DNA of 55,937 nucleotides, taken from assembly GCA_030752795.1 (NCBI GenBank), contig JASMDM010000009.1:1-55937 (forward strand). Reading direction: 5' to 3'. The notes beneath the pieces are model-generated. The model was not told the DNA's origin, ran no database searches, and was given only the letters and a program-made list of their open reading frames with translations. Positions 25,238 to 34,036 of this stretch are shown here, piece by piece. The stretch's first letter is position 1. Every line of letters begins with the position of its first letter. The DNA is from SAR202 cluster bacterium. GTDB taxonomy: Bacteria > Chloroflexota > Dehalococcoidia > Lucifugimonadales > UBA1123. The translations under genes were made by a program, and so were the position numbers.

Positions 25238-26575
25238 ATGAACTCCGCCACAGGTTTTGCATTCGCGCTTGGCGTCGCGACACTCATGTTCGCGAGTTCG
25301 GCGTGCAGCGACAGCCAACCCGCCGCCGCACCGCCGACGCCGCTCGCAGAGGAAACGCAAGCGGTGTCCGCGAACCCGATCCTGACCTCGACACCGATTT
25401 CTGACGAACCCTGGACGCGCCTTTTCGGACCGGGCGTGGCCCGGAGCGTGGCCGTCGATTCGGTTGACAACGTGTACGCGGCAGGTCACGCGGTGGTCAC
25501 CGCCGGACCGGGTCAACCGTGGCGACGCGACGTTCAGGTTCGCAAATATGACCGCGTCGGCGCGCTGTTGTGGAGCCAGGAGTTCGGGTCGATGCTCACG
25601 ACGGCGATAGACGCGGCCGCGAGCATCGCAACGGACCGTGCCGGAAACGTCTTCGTCGGCGGGATCACATTGGGCGCGCTCACGGGCCAGACGAGCGCGG
25701 GCGGCAAAGATGCCTTCGTTCGCAAATTCGACCGTTCAGGGACGGAACTGTAGACAAGGCAATTCGGCTCTCCCGAAACGGACCGGGTCCTGGGAGTGGC
25801 GGCGAACCCCGACGGCGATGTGTACGTCGCGGGCAGGACGAACGGCACGCTGCAGGGTCAGGCCAGCGCAGGCGGAGATGACGCATTCCTACGGAGATAC
25901 AACGCCGACGGCGACGAGATATGGACGCTGCAGTTCGAGTCGTCGGAGTCCGATTCGGCTTCCGACGTAGCCGTGGGCGCGGAAGGGAACGTCTATGTGG
26001 CCGGCTTCACGGACGGCGCCCAGCCAAGCCAGGACGGCGCGGGCGATGGCGACGCCTTCGTTAGCAAATACGGCCCCGATGGATCGGAAGTGTGGACGCG
26101 CCAGTTCAGCCACGAGAACTCATACGACTCGGCTGAAAGCGTGGCGCTGGATGGCGCGGGCAATGTGTTCGTCGCGGGCCACACCGAGCCTCTTTCGGAC
26201 GGCACGATGGACGCTTCGGAACGCAGCGGATTCCTCCGAAAGGTCGATTCCGACGGCACGGAGCAATGGGGTTTAGTGTTCGGCGACCTATTCAACACTG
26301 TCCCCGGTGTGGCTGCAGACGGCGACGGGAACGTGTACGTCGCTGGCGCGACTGCGACCAGCAAAGTCATCGGCGACGCCGTGGTCAGGAAATACGACAC
26401 TTCCGGCGAGGAGCTATGGACACAGCAGTTCGGCACGCCCATGCACGACACGGGCATCGATGTCGCGATAGATGGACAGGGGCGCGTATACGTGGTTGGG
26501 CTGACTCAAGACGCCCTACCGGAGCAGACCCGCTCCGGCGCCCAAGCCGCCTACATCGTGCAACTGGCGCAATAG
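25238..26575 (+). pseudogene. SBBP-repeat lipoprotein with in-frame TAG
   Basis: ATG at 25238 opens a lipoprotein signal (hydrophobic stretch, lipobox SSAC with Cys about residue 25), then beta-propeller repeats of the SBBP type: each has G-x-A-x-D-x-x-G-N-V/x-Y/F-V-A/G-G and ends with G-x-E-L/V-W-T-x-Q-F-G. At 25751-25753 the Trp codon of one such unit (GTEL/TRQFG) is TAG; all other units have TGG there, so TGG-to-TAG is the simple explanation. The frame continues for 273 more codons without a problem. As written, the product stops after 171 residues. It lies after the kelch/FtsX operon, with 223 bases between, and probably belonged to the same surface system. Confidence 0.8.
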
Positions 26576-26648
26576 CGCCGGAAGCCACGCCAAATCAGAG
26601 TCGGCAGCATGTCATCTGCACCATCCGACAGAGATCCGAGTCCTCGGA

Positions 26649-27845
26649 TCACACGATGACGCCCTGTGCCCGCAACTCCGATATCTCGTCGCTTGAAACG
26701 CCGAGCATGTCGTTCAGAATTTCGTCGGTGTGCTCGCTGTACCGAGGCGCCGCGGTAACCGTGACCGGCGACTTCTCCATCTTGAGCGGACATCCGATCA
26801 TGCGGTAGTCGCCACGTTCGTCGTCAATGACCGTGACGATCATGTCGCGCTGCTTCAAGTGCTCGTCGTCCAGCGTTTCCAACGGGCTGAGCACCGCGCC
26901 GGCCCAGACGCCGGCCGCGGCCAGTGCGGCGAACGCCTCGTGCTTGGAGCGCTGCATCGTCCAGCTTTCCACGATCTCCGTCACCTCGTCAGCTCTTGCG
27001 CCTCGAGCCTCGTCTGACTCGAATCGTTCGTCGCCTAGGAGCTCCTCGCGGCCCATCACCGCCAACGTCGTCTCCCACATTTCGCCACGCAGGTGTATGA
27101 GCACATAGTCGTCGGGTCCGCCAGGTGCGCACCGGAACACGTTCGGTACGCCGCTCCAACCCGCCGCGCCGGACCGTCCGGCCCATGTCCCGGTGCTCAG
27201 CGGCCGAATCAGGCTGATGCGCATGAGGTTGAGGATGCCGTCCTGCATCGCGACTTCGATCATTTGGCCTTCGCCTGTCCGATCGCGCTGACGAAGAGCG
27301 GCCAAAATCGCGATGCCCATGTGGAGTCCGGTTCCGGAGTCGCCGGCGCCGATCGATACTGACATGGGGGGACCGTCCGGCTCGCCGTTGACGGCCATCA
27401 AACCGCCCATGGCTTGTGCCGCTGTCTCGAAGCTCTTGTATTCGCTGTACGGCCCCCAATTGCCGAAGCCCTTGATCGAAGCGTAAACGATTCGCGGGTT
27501 AATCTTTTTGAGCCGTTGATAGCCGAATCCCAACCGGTCCATCACCCCTTTCGAGTAGTTTTCGAGCACCACGTCGGCCCATTCAACCATCTGGGCGAAC
27601 AATTCTTTGCCGCGCTCGTTTTTGAGATCGAGGGTCATGGCGCGCTTATTGTTGTTGTAGATCGTGAAGTAGACGCTGTCCTGGTCGTCGCGATGGGCGA
27701 GGTCCCAACGTGTGCGGTCGCCGCCGTTGGTGTCTTCGACCTTGATGACATCCGCCCCGAGAAATCCCAGTAGCTGCGCGCATGAAGGGCCGGCCTGCAC
27801 ACGGCTGAGGTCGAGAATCTTTACGTCGTCGAGCGCCTTGTCCAT
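26649..27845 (-). CDS. CaiB/BaiF-type (class III) CoA transferase
   Basis: A 398-residue member of the formyl-CoA transferase fold. KILDLSRVQAGPSCAQLLGF is the conserved N-terminal Rossmann segment, DVIKVED follows, and the nucleophilic Asp lies in SIGAGDSGTGLHMG at residue 169, the same number as in formyl-CoA transferase. The enzyme moves CoA between carboxylic acids through an aspartyl-CoA anhydride; donor and acceptor are not predictable here. ATG at 27845 with GGAG 7 bases upstream was chosen; an upstream in-frame start would add 42 unrelated residues. It follows fmt on the same strand after 122 bases. Confidence 0.92.
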   Translation of the reverse strand: MDKALDDVKILDLSRVQAGPSCAQLLGFLGADVIKVEDTNGGDRTRWDLAHRDDQDSVYFTIYNNNKRAMTLDLKNERGKELFAQMVEWADVVLENYSKGVMDRLGFGYQRLKKINPRIVYASIKGFGNWGPYSEYKSFETAAQAMGGLMAVNGEPDGPPMSVSIGAGDSGTGLHMGIAILAALRQRDRTGEGQMIEVAMQDGILNLMRISLIRPLSTGTWAGRSGAAGWSGVPNVFRCAPGGPDDYVLIHLRGEMWETTLAVMGREELLGDERFESDEARGARADEVTEIVESWTMQRSKHEAFAALAAAGVWAGAVLSPLETLDDEHLKQRDMIVTVIDDERGDYRMIGCPLKMEKSPVTVTAAPRYSEHTDEILNDMLGVSSDEISELRAQGVIV

Positions 27846-27967
27846 ATCTACTCCTCTGAAAGCTGTGTGCCGACATGCGGAACGATTCGATGCGAAGAGG
27901 CAGTCCGGGACGATGTTCGCATACTGGTTGCACAAATCGCCGTCGTCCTCAGGATTGGGCGATTGTA

Positions 27968-28933
27968 TCACTCCGTTTCGAGACGATATCCTACGAATCC
28001 ACAGTGACCCTGGACAAACTCGCGCACGGATGCGGGACGCTTGCCTTCGAGTTGGATAGTTGCCAACTCAAGCACGCCTTTGCCGGTGACAACGCCAATT
28101 CCATCGTTCGGCAACGGCACAACATCCGCGGGTGCGCCCGCGGTTTGGGTTGACGTCGCCGGAAACGCCTCTAGGATCTTGAGCGACTTCCCTCGCCACG
28201 TCGTGAACGTGCCGGGCCACGGATCGAACGCTCGGACCATCCGTCCGATGTGCTGCGCGGAACGCGACCAGTCGATACGGCCGTCCTCACGTTCAAGGAG
28301 CTTGGATACTGTGGCCCTGGAATCGTTTTGAGGTTGAGCAGAGACGTCGCCCGCTGCCCAGCTGGGCAACGTTTCGATCAGCAGATCGGCGCCCATCCGG
28401 AACAGTCGGGGTGTCAGCTCGTTACGGGTTTCAGACGGTCCGATCGGCGTTCGGCGTTGAGCCAGGATCGGACCCGAGTCCATGCCTGAGTCCAGCTTCA
28501 TTAGCGACACGCCGGTCTCCTCGTCTCCATCCAAGATGGCTGACGGCACCGGCGACGGACCTCGGTGGCGCGGAAGAAGCGAGGGATGGATGTTCAAGCA
28601 CCCGAATCTCGGAACCGCGAGCGTATCGTCGGGGAGGAAAGCTCCGTACGCGGCCACGACGATGACGTCAGGCGCGAGCGATGCGATCTGTTCTCGTGCT
28701 TCTTTGTCTCGCCTCAGCGAAACTGGCTGGGAAATCGGCAGGCCGCGCTCTTCGGCATATGCCTTGATGGGCGGAATCGCCGCCCGCCTGCCCCTGCCAG
28801 CGCGGCGATCGGGTCGGGTGAACACCGCGACAACCTCATGGCCCGCATCGACGAGTCCGCTCAACGCTGGCAGCGCGAAATACGGCGTGCCCATGAAGAT
28901 GACCCTCAGTGGCGTGGCGAGGCTGTCGGTCAT
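27968..28933 (-). CDS. fmt: Methionyl-tRNA formyltransferase
   Basis: The 321-residue product matches Fmt in length and motifs: RVIFMGTPYFALPAL at the N-terminus, the SLLPRHRG active-site loop preceded by NIHP (catalytic Asn/His about residues 110-112), and GVSLMKLDSGMDSGPIL with the catalytic Asp. The C-terminal OB-like domain (about 205-321) is present. It puts the formyl group on initiator Met-tRNA in the cytoplasm. ATG 28933 has GGAG 6 bases upstream. It begins 24 bases after the mutS2 stop and is probably co-transcribed with it. No def gene is adjacent. In the loop, PSP replaces the usual AAP after RHRG. Confidence 0.93.
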   Translation of the reverse strand: MTDSLATPLRVIFMGTPYFALPALSGLVDAGHEVVAVFTRPDRRAGRGRRAAIPPIKAYAEERGLPISQPVSLRRDKEAREQIASLAPDVIVVAAYGAFLPDDTLAVPRFGCLNIHPSLLPRHRGPSPVPSAILDGDEETGVSLMKLDSGMDSGPILAQRRTPIGPSETRNELTPRLFRMGADLLIETLPSWAAGDVSAQPQNDSRATVSKLLEREDGRIDWSRSAQHIGRMVRAFDPWPGTFTTWRGKSLKILEAFPATSTQTAGAPADVVPLPNDGIGVVTGKGVLELATIQLEGKRPASVREFVQGHCGFVGYRLETE

Positions 28934-28957
28934 GCAATCTCCATTGTTCGAAACCGT

Positions 28958-31429
28958 CTAGTTCATCGTGACCCAGGTCGCTCCGTTGCCGCCCCGTTCA
29001 CGGGGTTCGGGGCCGTACGCTTCCACGAGCGGATGCCGGTTCAGGTGTTCACGCACGGCTTCCCGTAGAGCGCCCGTTCCACGACCGTGGATGATCCGCG
29101 CGGAGGGAATGTCGTCCAACATCGCCCGATCGAGGAAGGTTTCGACCTGACTCAGGGCTTCCTCGGCGCGGATGCCGCGCAGGTCCAGTTCTCTCGCTTC
29201 CGAGGGTTGCGACGCTCTCAGAGGAGGGGCTGCCTCGGTCTTGGGTGCAACGGGCTCCGTCTCGACGCGAGACAGGCGGTTGCGATCGACGTTGATACGC
29301 ACGTTCCCGATGGCGATCTCGGCCTCATTCGAGCTCGTCGCCAGTTCGGCCACTTTGCCTTCGAGGTTGAGCCCGCGAACGAACACGGTGTCGCCAACAC
29401 CGATGGGTCGTTCTTCGACACGCTCGCGTCGCGGGACGGGCGCCGGTTCGATCTGCGCGTGCTCCTCTTTGACTTGCGCAACTTCTTCGCGGATTTCTTC
29501 GAGAAGCTTTTTCGGTTCGGGCTGGCTGCCAGCGGGCGTCGACCAGGACAGCGACGCCTCCATCCTGCGCAATCGTTGCCTGACGGCGTCAAAATGCGCG
29601 TCGATGCCCCGTCGAGCGCCGTCGAGCATGTCGTCGCGATGGTCGACTAGGTACTCGACCTGCTCGTCGAGACGGCCCCGAATCGCCTCTGCGTCAGCCC
29701 GGGCGCGTTCGCTCTCCTCGAGGTTCGTTTGCAGCGATTGGCGGTCTTCTTGCAGCTCGTTGAGCCAGTCCTCGAACCGCATGTGCTGAGGCTCAAGCAG
29801 CATCCGGCTCGCTTCCATGATGTCTTGCGGTAGGCCGAGCCGTTCGGCAACCGCCATGGCGTAGCTTCTGCCTGGCACGCCCATGGTGAGCTCGTAAGTG
29901 GGCCGGAGGGTGTCCGGCTCAAGTTGGAAGCTTGCATTCGCGATGTTTGGCGACGCTTCGGCGAAGGCTGCCACGTTCCGGTGGTGCGTGGTCACGATCA
30001 GCGGAATTCGTCGCTTGGCCAGGTCGCCAATGATCGCCTTAGCCAGCGCCGAGCCTTCTTCGGGGTCGGTGCTGGTCCCAAGTTCGTCCATCAACACGAG
30101 CGAACGCGGTGTGGCGTGCTTGAGTATCTCGACGACGTTGCCGATGTGCGATCCGAAAGTCGAAACCGAGTCCGCGATGCTCTGTTGGTCACCGATGTCG
30201 GCGTAGACGCCCTGGAACACCGGCAACGCGCTCCCCTCTTCGGCAGGTATCTGCAAGCCCGACTGGTGCATGAGCGCCAGCAAGCCGACGGTCTTCATCG
30301 CAACTGTCTTGCCGCCGGTGTTCGGCCCGGTTATGACGAGCGCCGTCCAGTCGGGACCGATGCTGACTGTGAGCGGAACGACGTCCCGTCCGAGCATCGG
30401 GTGACGAGCTTTGAGCAGACGCAATGTATTCACAGATTCGTGCGGTGCGCCGTCTTCTTCGTCGACGGGCCAGCGCATCGTCGCCTGCACCGCCTGAAGG
30501 CGATGGCTGTACCGAGCGCGGGCCACGGCGAAATCGAGGTGCGCGGTAAGCCGGTTTGCTAGGCGGATGTCGTCGGCCACCGCGCCAACGAGCGACGACA
30601 GATCTCGCAATACGCGTAGAACCTCGCGCTCTTCTTCGAGCGAAAGTTCACGCCATGAGTTGCCGAGTTCGACTGTCGCGAACGGTTCGATGAACAGCGT
30701 TGCGCCCGAGTTGGACGCGTCGTGGACGATGCCCTCCACTCGATGACGCATCGACGCCTTCACTGGAACCACTAGTCGCTCTCCCCGGACGGAGATCACC
30801 GAATCTTGAAGCATTTCTCGTCCGCTCGACGATTGCATGAATCCCGTTAGAGCTTCGGTGACCCGTTCGTAAGCCTGTCGCACCCCAGACCTGAGCGCGC
30901 GCAGATTCGACGATGCGCCGTCGACAACCTCGCCTCGACGCCCGATCTTGACGCGGACCTGGCGCTGGAGCTCCTGAAGGTCGGGTATGATTCTTGCGAT
31001 CTCCGCGAGCAACGGGGCTTGCTCCGCCCCTCGCAAAACGGACGACCGGGCCCGACGGTGCACCTCGAGCGACTCCGCGACCGCCAGCAGTTCGACGCCG
31101 GTCAGGACGCCGCCGAGAGCCGCGCGCGCCACCGACTCCGATGTGTCGACGCGCGACTCGAGGACCAGGTCTCCGATCTCGTCGAGCAACGCGCGAGCAT
31201 CAGCAGTTTCGTTCTGGAGCCTTTCGACTTCGTATTCGTCGAACGACGGCGCCAGGTCCAGCGCGAGTTTCCGAGCCTCGAAAAACGTCGTGTTGTTCGC
31301 GAGCTGTTGACGGATGGTGTCGAAGTCGAGCAGCCGAAGCGTCTTATCTTGAAGCAGCTCCGCTGCGGTCATCGACGGCTGGTCGCTCGTCGGTTCGTCT
31401 TGGGTTTGTTCGGGCGCCTGTTGCTCCAA
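28958..31429 (-). CDS. mutS2: Endonuclease MutS2
   Basis: The 823-residue protein has no mismatch-recognition domain but contains the lever/clamp helices (about 50-330), an ABC ATPase with Walker A GPNTGGKT (about 364-371), MDELGTSTDPEEGSAL (Walker B) and TTHH, a long coiled coil (about 520-660), a KOW-like strand region, and a C-terminal Smr nuclease domain (about 745-823) with ELDLRG and HGRGTGALR. MutS2 suppresses recombination and, in Bacillus, splits collided ribosomes. Start taken as TTG at 31429 with GAGG 8 bases before it; an ATG at 31372 without a clear ribosome-binding site is the alternative. Being intact over 2.4 kb it argues against a high error rate in this sequence. Confidence 0.95.
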   Translation of the reverse strand: MEQQAPEQTQDEPTSDQPSMTAAELLQDKTLRLLDFDTIRQQLANNTTFFEARKLALDLAPSFDEYEVERLQNETADARALLDEIGDLVLESRVDTSESVARAALGGVLTGVELLAVAESLEVHRRARSSVLRGAEQAPLLAEIARIIPDLQELQRQVRVKIGRRGEVVDGASSNLRALRSGVRQAYERVTEALTGFMQSSSGREMLQDSVISVRGERLVVPVKASMRHRVEGIVHDASNSGATLFIEPFATVELGNSWRELSLEEEREVLRVLRDLSSLVGAVADDIRLANRLTAHLDFAVARARYSHRLQAVQATMRWPVDEEDGAPHESVNTLRLLKARHPMLGRDVVPLTVSIGPDWTALVITGPNTGGKTVAMKTVGLLALMHQSGLQIPAEEGSALPVFQGVYADIGDQQSIADSVSTFGSHIGNVVEILKHATPRSLVLMDELGTSTDPEEGSALAKAIIGDLAKRRIPLIVTTHHRNVAAFAEASPNIANASFQLEPDTLRPTYELTMGVPGRSYAMAVAERLGLPQDIMEASRMLLEPQHMRFEDWLNELQEDRQSLQTNLEESERARADAEAIRGRLDEQVEYLVDHRDDMLDGARRGIDAHFDAVRQRLRRMEASLSWSTPAGSQPEPKKLLEEIREEVAQVKEEHAQIEPAPVPRRERVEERPIGVGDTVFVRGLNLEGKVAELATSSNEAEIAIGNVRINVDRNRLSRVETEPVAPKTEAAPPLRASQPSEARELDLRGIRAEEALSQVETFLDRAMLDDIPSARIIHGRGTGALREAVREHLNRHPLVEAYGPEPRERGGNGATWVTMN

Positions 31430-31588
31430 CGCAAAGCCTCGTGCAGATTTTGCTCGTCCAATTGTACCAGCGGAGACGCCGATAGCCGAACGCAGCGTAG
31501 CCCGAGGTTCTGCCGATGACGCGGCATCGCGTCCTGTTGAGCGCTTAACGCCAGACGCGAGCGACGACGATCGCCTCGAAGACAGATA

Positions 31589-32737
31589 CTATCCGGCCGA
31601 TGTGGTCACGCGAGAGGGCATCGCTTCGAGGACCGACACCGCCTCTGAAACCAACTCCTCAACGATCTGCGCTACTGGCCTGCTCTCGTTCAGCAATCCG
31701 GCTGCTTGTCCCGACGGGGTAAACACCAGATCGTGGCGTCCGGCGCGCTCAGCGGCCGCCGAGAAGTCGGCCATCAGCATGCCTTGCAGCGGCATGGGCA
31801 GCGGTTCGAGTCCGGAATTCTCCCAGGCGTCGACGACCGGGTTCTTGTACTGTCGGGCAGTCTTGCCCGTGTACGACCGGCTGATCACGAACTCATCGGA
31901 CCGTGCGTCCAGGATCGAGTCGATCTGCCTGTCGTAGAGCCCGGACTCGGCGGCGGTCAGGAACGTCGTTCCCATCCACACGCCTGCCGCGCCCAGTGTC
32001 AGCGCGGCGGCGATGCCCGTGCCGTTAGCAATGCCGCCCGCCGCGACCACCGGCAGAGGCGCAACCGCGTCCCTGACCTGCGGCACAAGAGGCATCGTCG
32101 CGATCTTGCCCGTGTGGCCGCCTGCTTCGGTGCCCTGTGCGACCACGACGTCGACGTCGGCCTTCACCTGGCGCATGGCATTGCGCACGTTGCCGACTAG
32201 CCCCATGACTTTCGCCCCGGCTTCGCGTGCGATCGGCACCACCCAGGCTGGGTCGCCCAGTCCGGCCGCGAAAACAGGCACATCCTCTTCGAAGATGACG
32301 TCGACCTGTTTCCGAACAACAGCTTCGCCGTCTCCGCGAATCGGTCGCTCGGTCCGGTGCTTTTCCAATCCGAACTCGCCGATCAACGTCTCGACGAATT
32401 CCACATGCTTCGGATACGTGCGACGAAGCGCGTCTCTCGGCGACTCGGGCGAACCCGAGCCACCGGTGTTCTCGATCTTGCCGACGCTCACGGGCAACAG
32501 AAGATCGACGCCGAACGGTTTTTCGGTCAATTCCTTGACTCGCCGAATGGCTTTGCGCAGATCGTCCGGCGGAATGCCCGCCCCGCCAACGACGCCCAAT
32601 CCACCTGCCTCGGACACGGCCGCAACGAGCTCGGGCGGCGTGTATCGCCCGCGAAGGCCGCCCATGCCCGCCATGCAGATCGGGTACTCGATGCCAAGCA
32701 TGTCGCAAAGATCGGTGCGCAAAACGGGTCGTGTCAT
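31589..32737 (-). CDS. Nitronate monooxygenase family (NPD-like FMN enzyme)
   Basis: A 382-residue TIM-barrel FMN protein. The N-terminal YPICMAGMGGLRGRYTPPEL, the GGLGVVGG turn, VVAQGTEAGGHTG (phosphate/FMN-binding and candidate catalytic His) and VVAAGGIANGTGIAAALTLG are the standard NPD signatures. Family members oxidise nitronates with oxygen through a flavosemiquinone; many members in heterotrophs act on unknown substrates. ATG 32737 with GGAGG 7-8 bases upstream. A 72-base sequence able to fold into a three-way junction lies about 90-160 bases upstream, within its likely leader. Confidence 0.9.
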   Translation of the reverse strand: MTRPVLRTDLCDMLGIEYPICMAGMGGLRGRYTPPELVAAVSEAGGLGVVGGAGIPPDDLRKAIRRVKELTEKPFGVDLLLPVSVGKIENTGGSGSPESPRDALRRTYPKHVEFVETLIGEFGLEKHRTERPIRGDGEAVVRKQVDVIFEEDVPVFAAGLGDPAWVVPIAREAGAKVMGLVGNVRNAMRQVKADVDVVVAQGTEAGGHTGKIATMPLVPQVRDAVAPLPVVAAGGIANGTGIAAALTLGAAGVWMGTTFLTAAESGLYDRQIDSILDARSDEFVISRSYTGKTARQYKNPVVDAWENSGLEPLPMPLQGMLMADFSAAAERAGRHDLVFTPSGQAAGLLNESRPVAQIVEELVSEAVSVLEAMPSRVTTSAG

Positions 32738-32826
32738 GGCGGTCCTCCGAGGTGGTCCGTAAGCCGTTAAAGAGTGGCCGAATTGTAGGATGGAGGCGGA
32801 AGGGTGTCAACGCCTGACCGGATGAT

Positions 32827-32898
32827 CACCGCGAGACACTGCCAAATCGGCGTGAGTCTTGCCAGCCGACGGACGGCTGGCACAGAAATCTCGCGGTG
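32827..32898. ncRNA. Candidate structured RNA: three-way junction upstream of nitronate monooxygenase gene
   Basis: A perfect 10-bp outer stem (CACCGCGAGA 32827-32836 with TCTCGCGGTG 32889-32898) encloses two hairpins: CAC-T-GCC/GGCGTG (32837-32854, one bulged base, loop AAATC) and an 8-bp perfect GCCAGCCG/CGGCTGGC (32861-32881, loop ACGGA). Linkers are AGTCTT and ACAGAAA. The fold works on both strands; on the minus strand it would lie in the 5' leader of the gene at 32737. It matches no riboswitch or ribozyme consensus that I know. Structure is directly visible, function is not. Confidence 0.45.
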
Positions 32899-33045
32899 GA
32901 CCAACGCCATCTTCCGCCCCATCTGCCTTGTGGGCTCGCTTCAGGTGATGATGGAAGGCATCTTTTGATGGTTCGCATCTTGATGCCCAAACTTCAGTTG
33001 GGTGTATAGCTTGGTATGTTGGATTTGCATTGATGATTACCCCAC

Positions 33046-33090
33046 TTCAGGATAGCATCAAGATGTTCTTGCTTTTGATGCTATCCTGAA
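33046..33090. repeat. 16-bp perfect inverted repeat just upstream of a promoter
   Basis: TTCAGGATAGCATCAA (33046-33061) and its exact reverse complement (33075-33090) are separated by 13 bases. The right arm ends six bases before a TTGACA -35 box. The surroundings (32960-33130) are AT-rich and contain four copies of TTGATG (32965, 32980, 33030, 33075). It could be an operator, a cruciform, or an RNA hairpin of an upstream transcript; no T-run follows on either strand. Confidence 0.75.
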
Positions 33091-33095
33091 CTTTG

Positions 33096-33124
33096 TTGAC
33101 AAATGCCCCACGGTGTCTTATAGG
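33096..33124 (+). promoter_or_regulatory. Sigma-70-type promoter
   Basis: Consensus -35 TTGACA (33096-33101), 17-base spacer, -10 TATAGG (33119-33124). Predicted transcription start is about 33130-33132, only about 30 bases before an intrinsic terminator. Confidence 0.65.
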
Positions 33125-33129
33125 TTATA

Positions 33130-33189
33130 TACTCCCCCTGCCGCTTCGGCGCCAGGGTCGAGACCACCGCAAGGTGGTCTCTGTTTTTT
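33130..33189 (+). ncRNA. Candidate ~60-nt RNA: hairpin plus terminator, upstream of NYN gene
   Basis: From the predicted start the transcript would contain a first hairpin (CCCTG 33136-33140 with CAGGG 33153-33157, inner CCG/CGG) and then the terminator hairpin. No ORF fits in it. It is either a short RNA in its own right or an attenuated leader of the NYN-domain gene 80 bases downstream. Not a recognised RNA family. Confidence 0.4.
33160..33189 (+). terminator. Strong intrinsic terminator
   Basis: Perfect 9-bp stem GAGACCACC/GGTGGTCTC with a GCAA tetraloop (33160-33181), followed by TGTTTTTT. No protein gene on the plus strand ends before it for many kilobases, so it must serve the short transcript starting near 33130. 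Confidence 0.9.
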
Positions 33190-33268
33190 CAGGAACACCT
33201 GTACACCCGACCCCGGTCTTCGTCTCACCTGAATTCACTTGGCTCCGTCCACGCGCCGAGGCGAATGT

Positions 33269-33904
33269 TTGAAAACCAACTTTTACGTCGACGGATTCAA
33301 TCTGTACTACCGAGCCGTCAAAGGCACTCCATTCAAATGGCTTGACCTACTGGCGTTCTGCCAACGGCTCACGCCTTCCCACACGGTGAACCGCATTCGG
33401 TATTTCACCGCGCGGATTGCGCCACGACCAGGAAATCTGCGGGGTCCTCAAAGGCAACAAACCTACATCCGGGCGCTCGAAACGATTCCGAATCTACAAA
33501 TACACTATGGACAATTCCGTCCACGCACCAAAACTCGACCGCTCGCAACACCGATCCCAGGGCTTCCGTCGTACGTTCGGATCAACGATACCAAAGAGAA
33601 AGGAACCGACGTCAATCTCGCGACTTGCCTGTTAGTCGATGGGTTCAACCATGATTACGAGCAAGCTGTTGTGGTATCCAATGATTCAGATTTCGCGTTG
33701 CCCATCAACGTGGTCCGCGACCAATTGGCCATCCCAGTTGGCGTCGTGAATCCGAACGTCGATCGGAAGAGGTCCGCGCCAAATGAACTCACCTCTGCAG
33801 CGACTTTTGTGCGGCGACTCAGAGAGACTACGCAGCGAAATTCCCAATTCCTGCCAACGTTGCGAGACGGACGGGGGCTCATCAACAAACCGAGCAGTTG
33901 GTAG
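33269..33904 (+). CDS. NYN-domain protein (LabA/DUF88-like, PIN-fold RNase)
   Basis: A 211-residue protein of the NYN branch of the PIN nuclease fold. Candidate metal-binding acids are in YVDGFNLYY (Asp8), KEKGTDVNLA (Asp about 112) and VVVSNDSDFALPI (Asp pair about 134-136), in the right order for a complete active site. Such proteins cut or process RNA. TTG at 33269 behind GAGGCG gives the usual start directly before the first strand; an earlier TTG at 33239 is possible. It is alone on its strand, preceded by a promoter, short hairpin RNA and terminator. That order recalls RNA-antitoxin modules, but no repeats of antitoxin type are visible. Confidence 0.82.
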   Translation: MKTNFYVDGFNLYYRAVKGTPFKWLDLLAFCQRLTPSHTVNRIRYFTARIAPRPGNLRGPQRQQTYIRALETIPNLQIHYGQFRPRTKTRPLATPIPGLPSYVRINDTKEKGTDVNLATCLLVDGFNHDYEQAVVVSNDSDFALPINVVRDQLAIPVGVVNPNVDRKRSAPNELTSAATFVRRLRETTQRNSQFLPTLRDGRGLINKPSSW

Positions 33905-34036
33905 GCCTTCCCCAAATGGTTTCAGCGAATTCCGTCAGGCGAGCGCAGGGCTACTCTACGCTCCAAGCCCATCAACTACGCCAACGACCACACCTCCGCT
34001 ATACTGTACCGATATTGTCGGCGGGGACTGGAATCG

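Noticed and set aside
32827-32898. Hammerhead ribozyme or guanidine-II (mini-ykkC) riboswitch
   Set aside because: The CUGAUGA/GAAA hammerhead core is not present, and mini-ykkC needs two ACGR-loop hairpins while only one ACGG-type loop occurs.
33130-33189. 6S RNA, SRP RNA, tmRNA or RNase P RNA
   Set aside because: Far too short and without any of their conserved sequence blocks.
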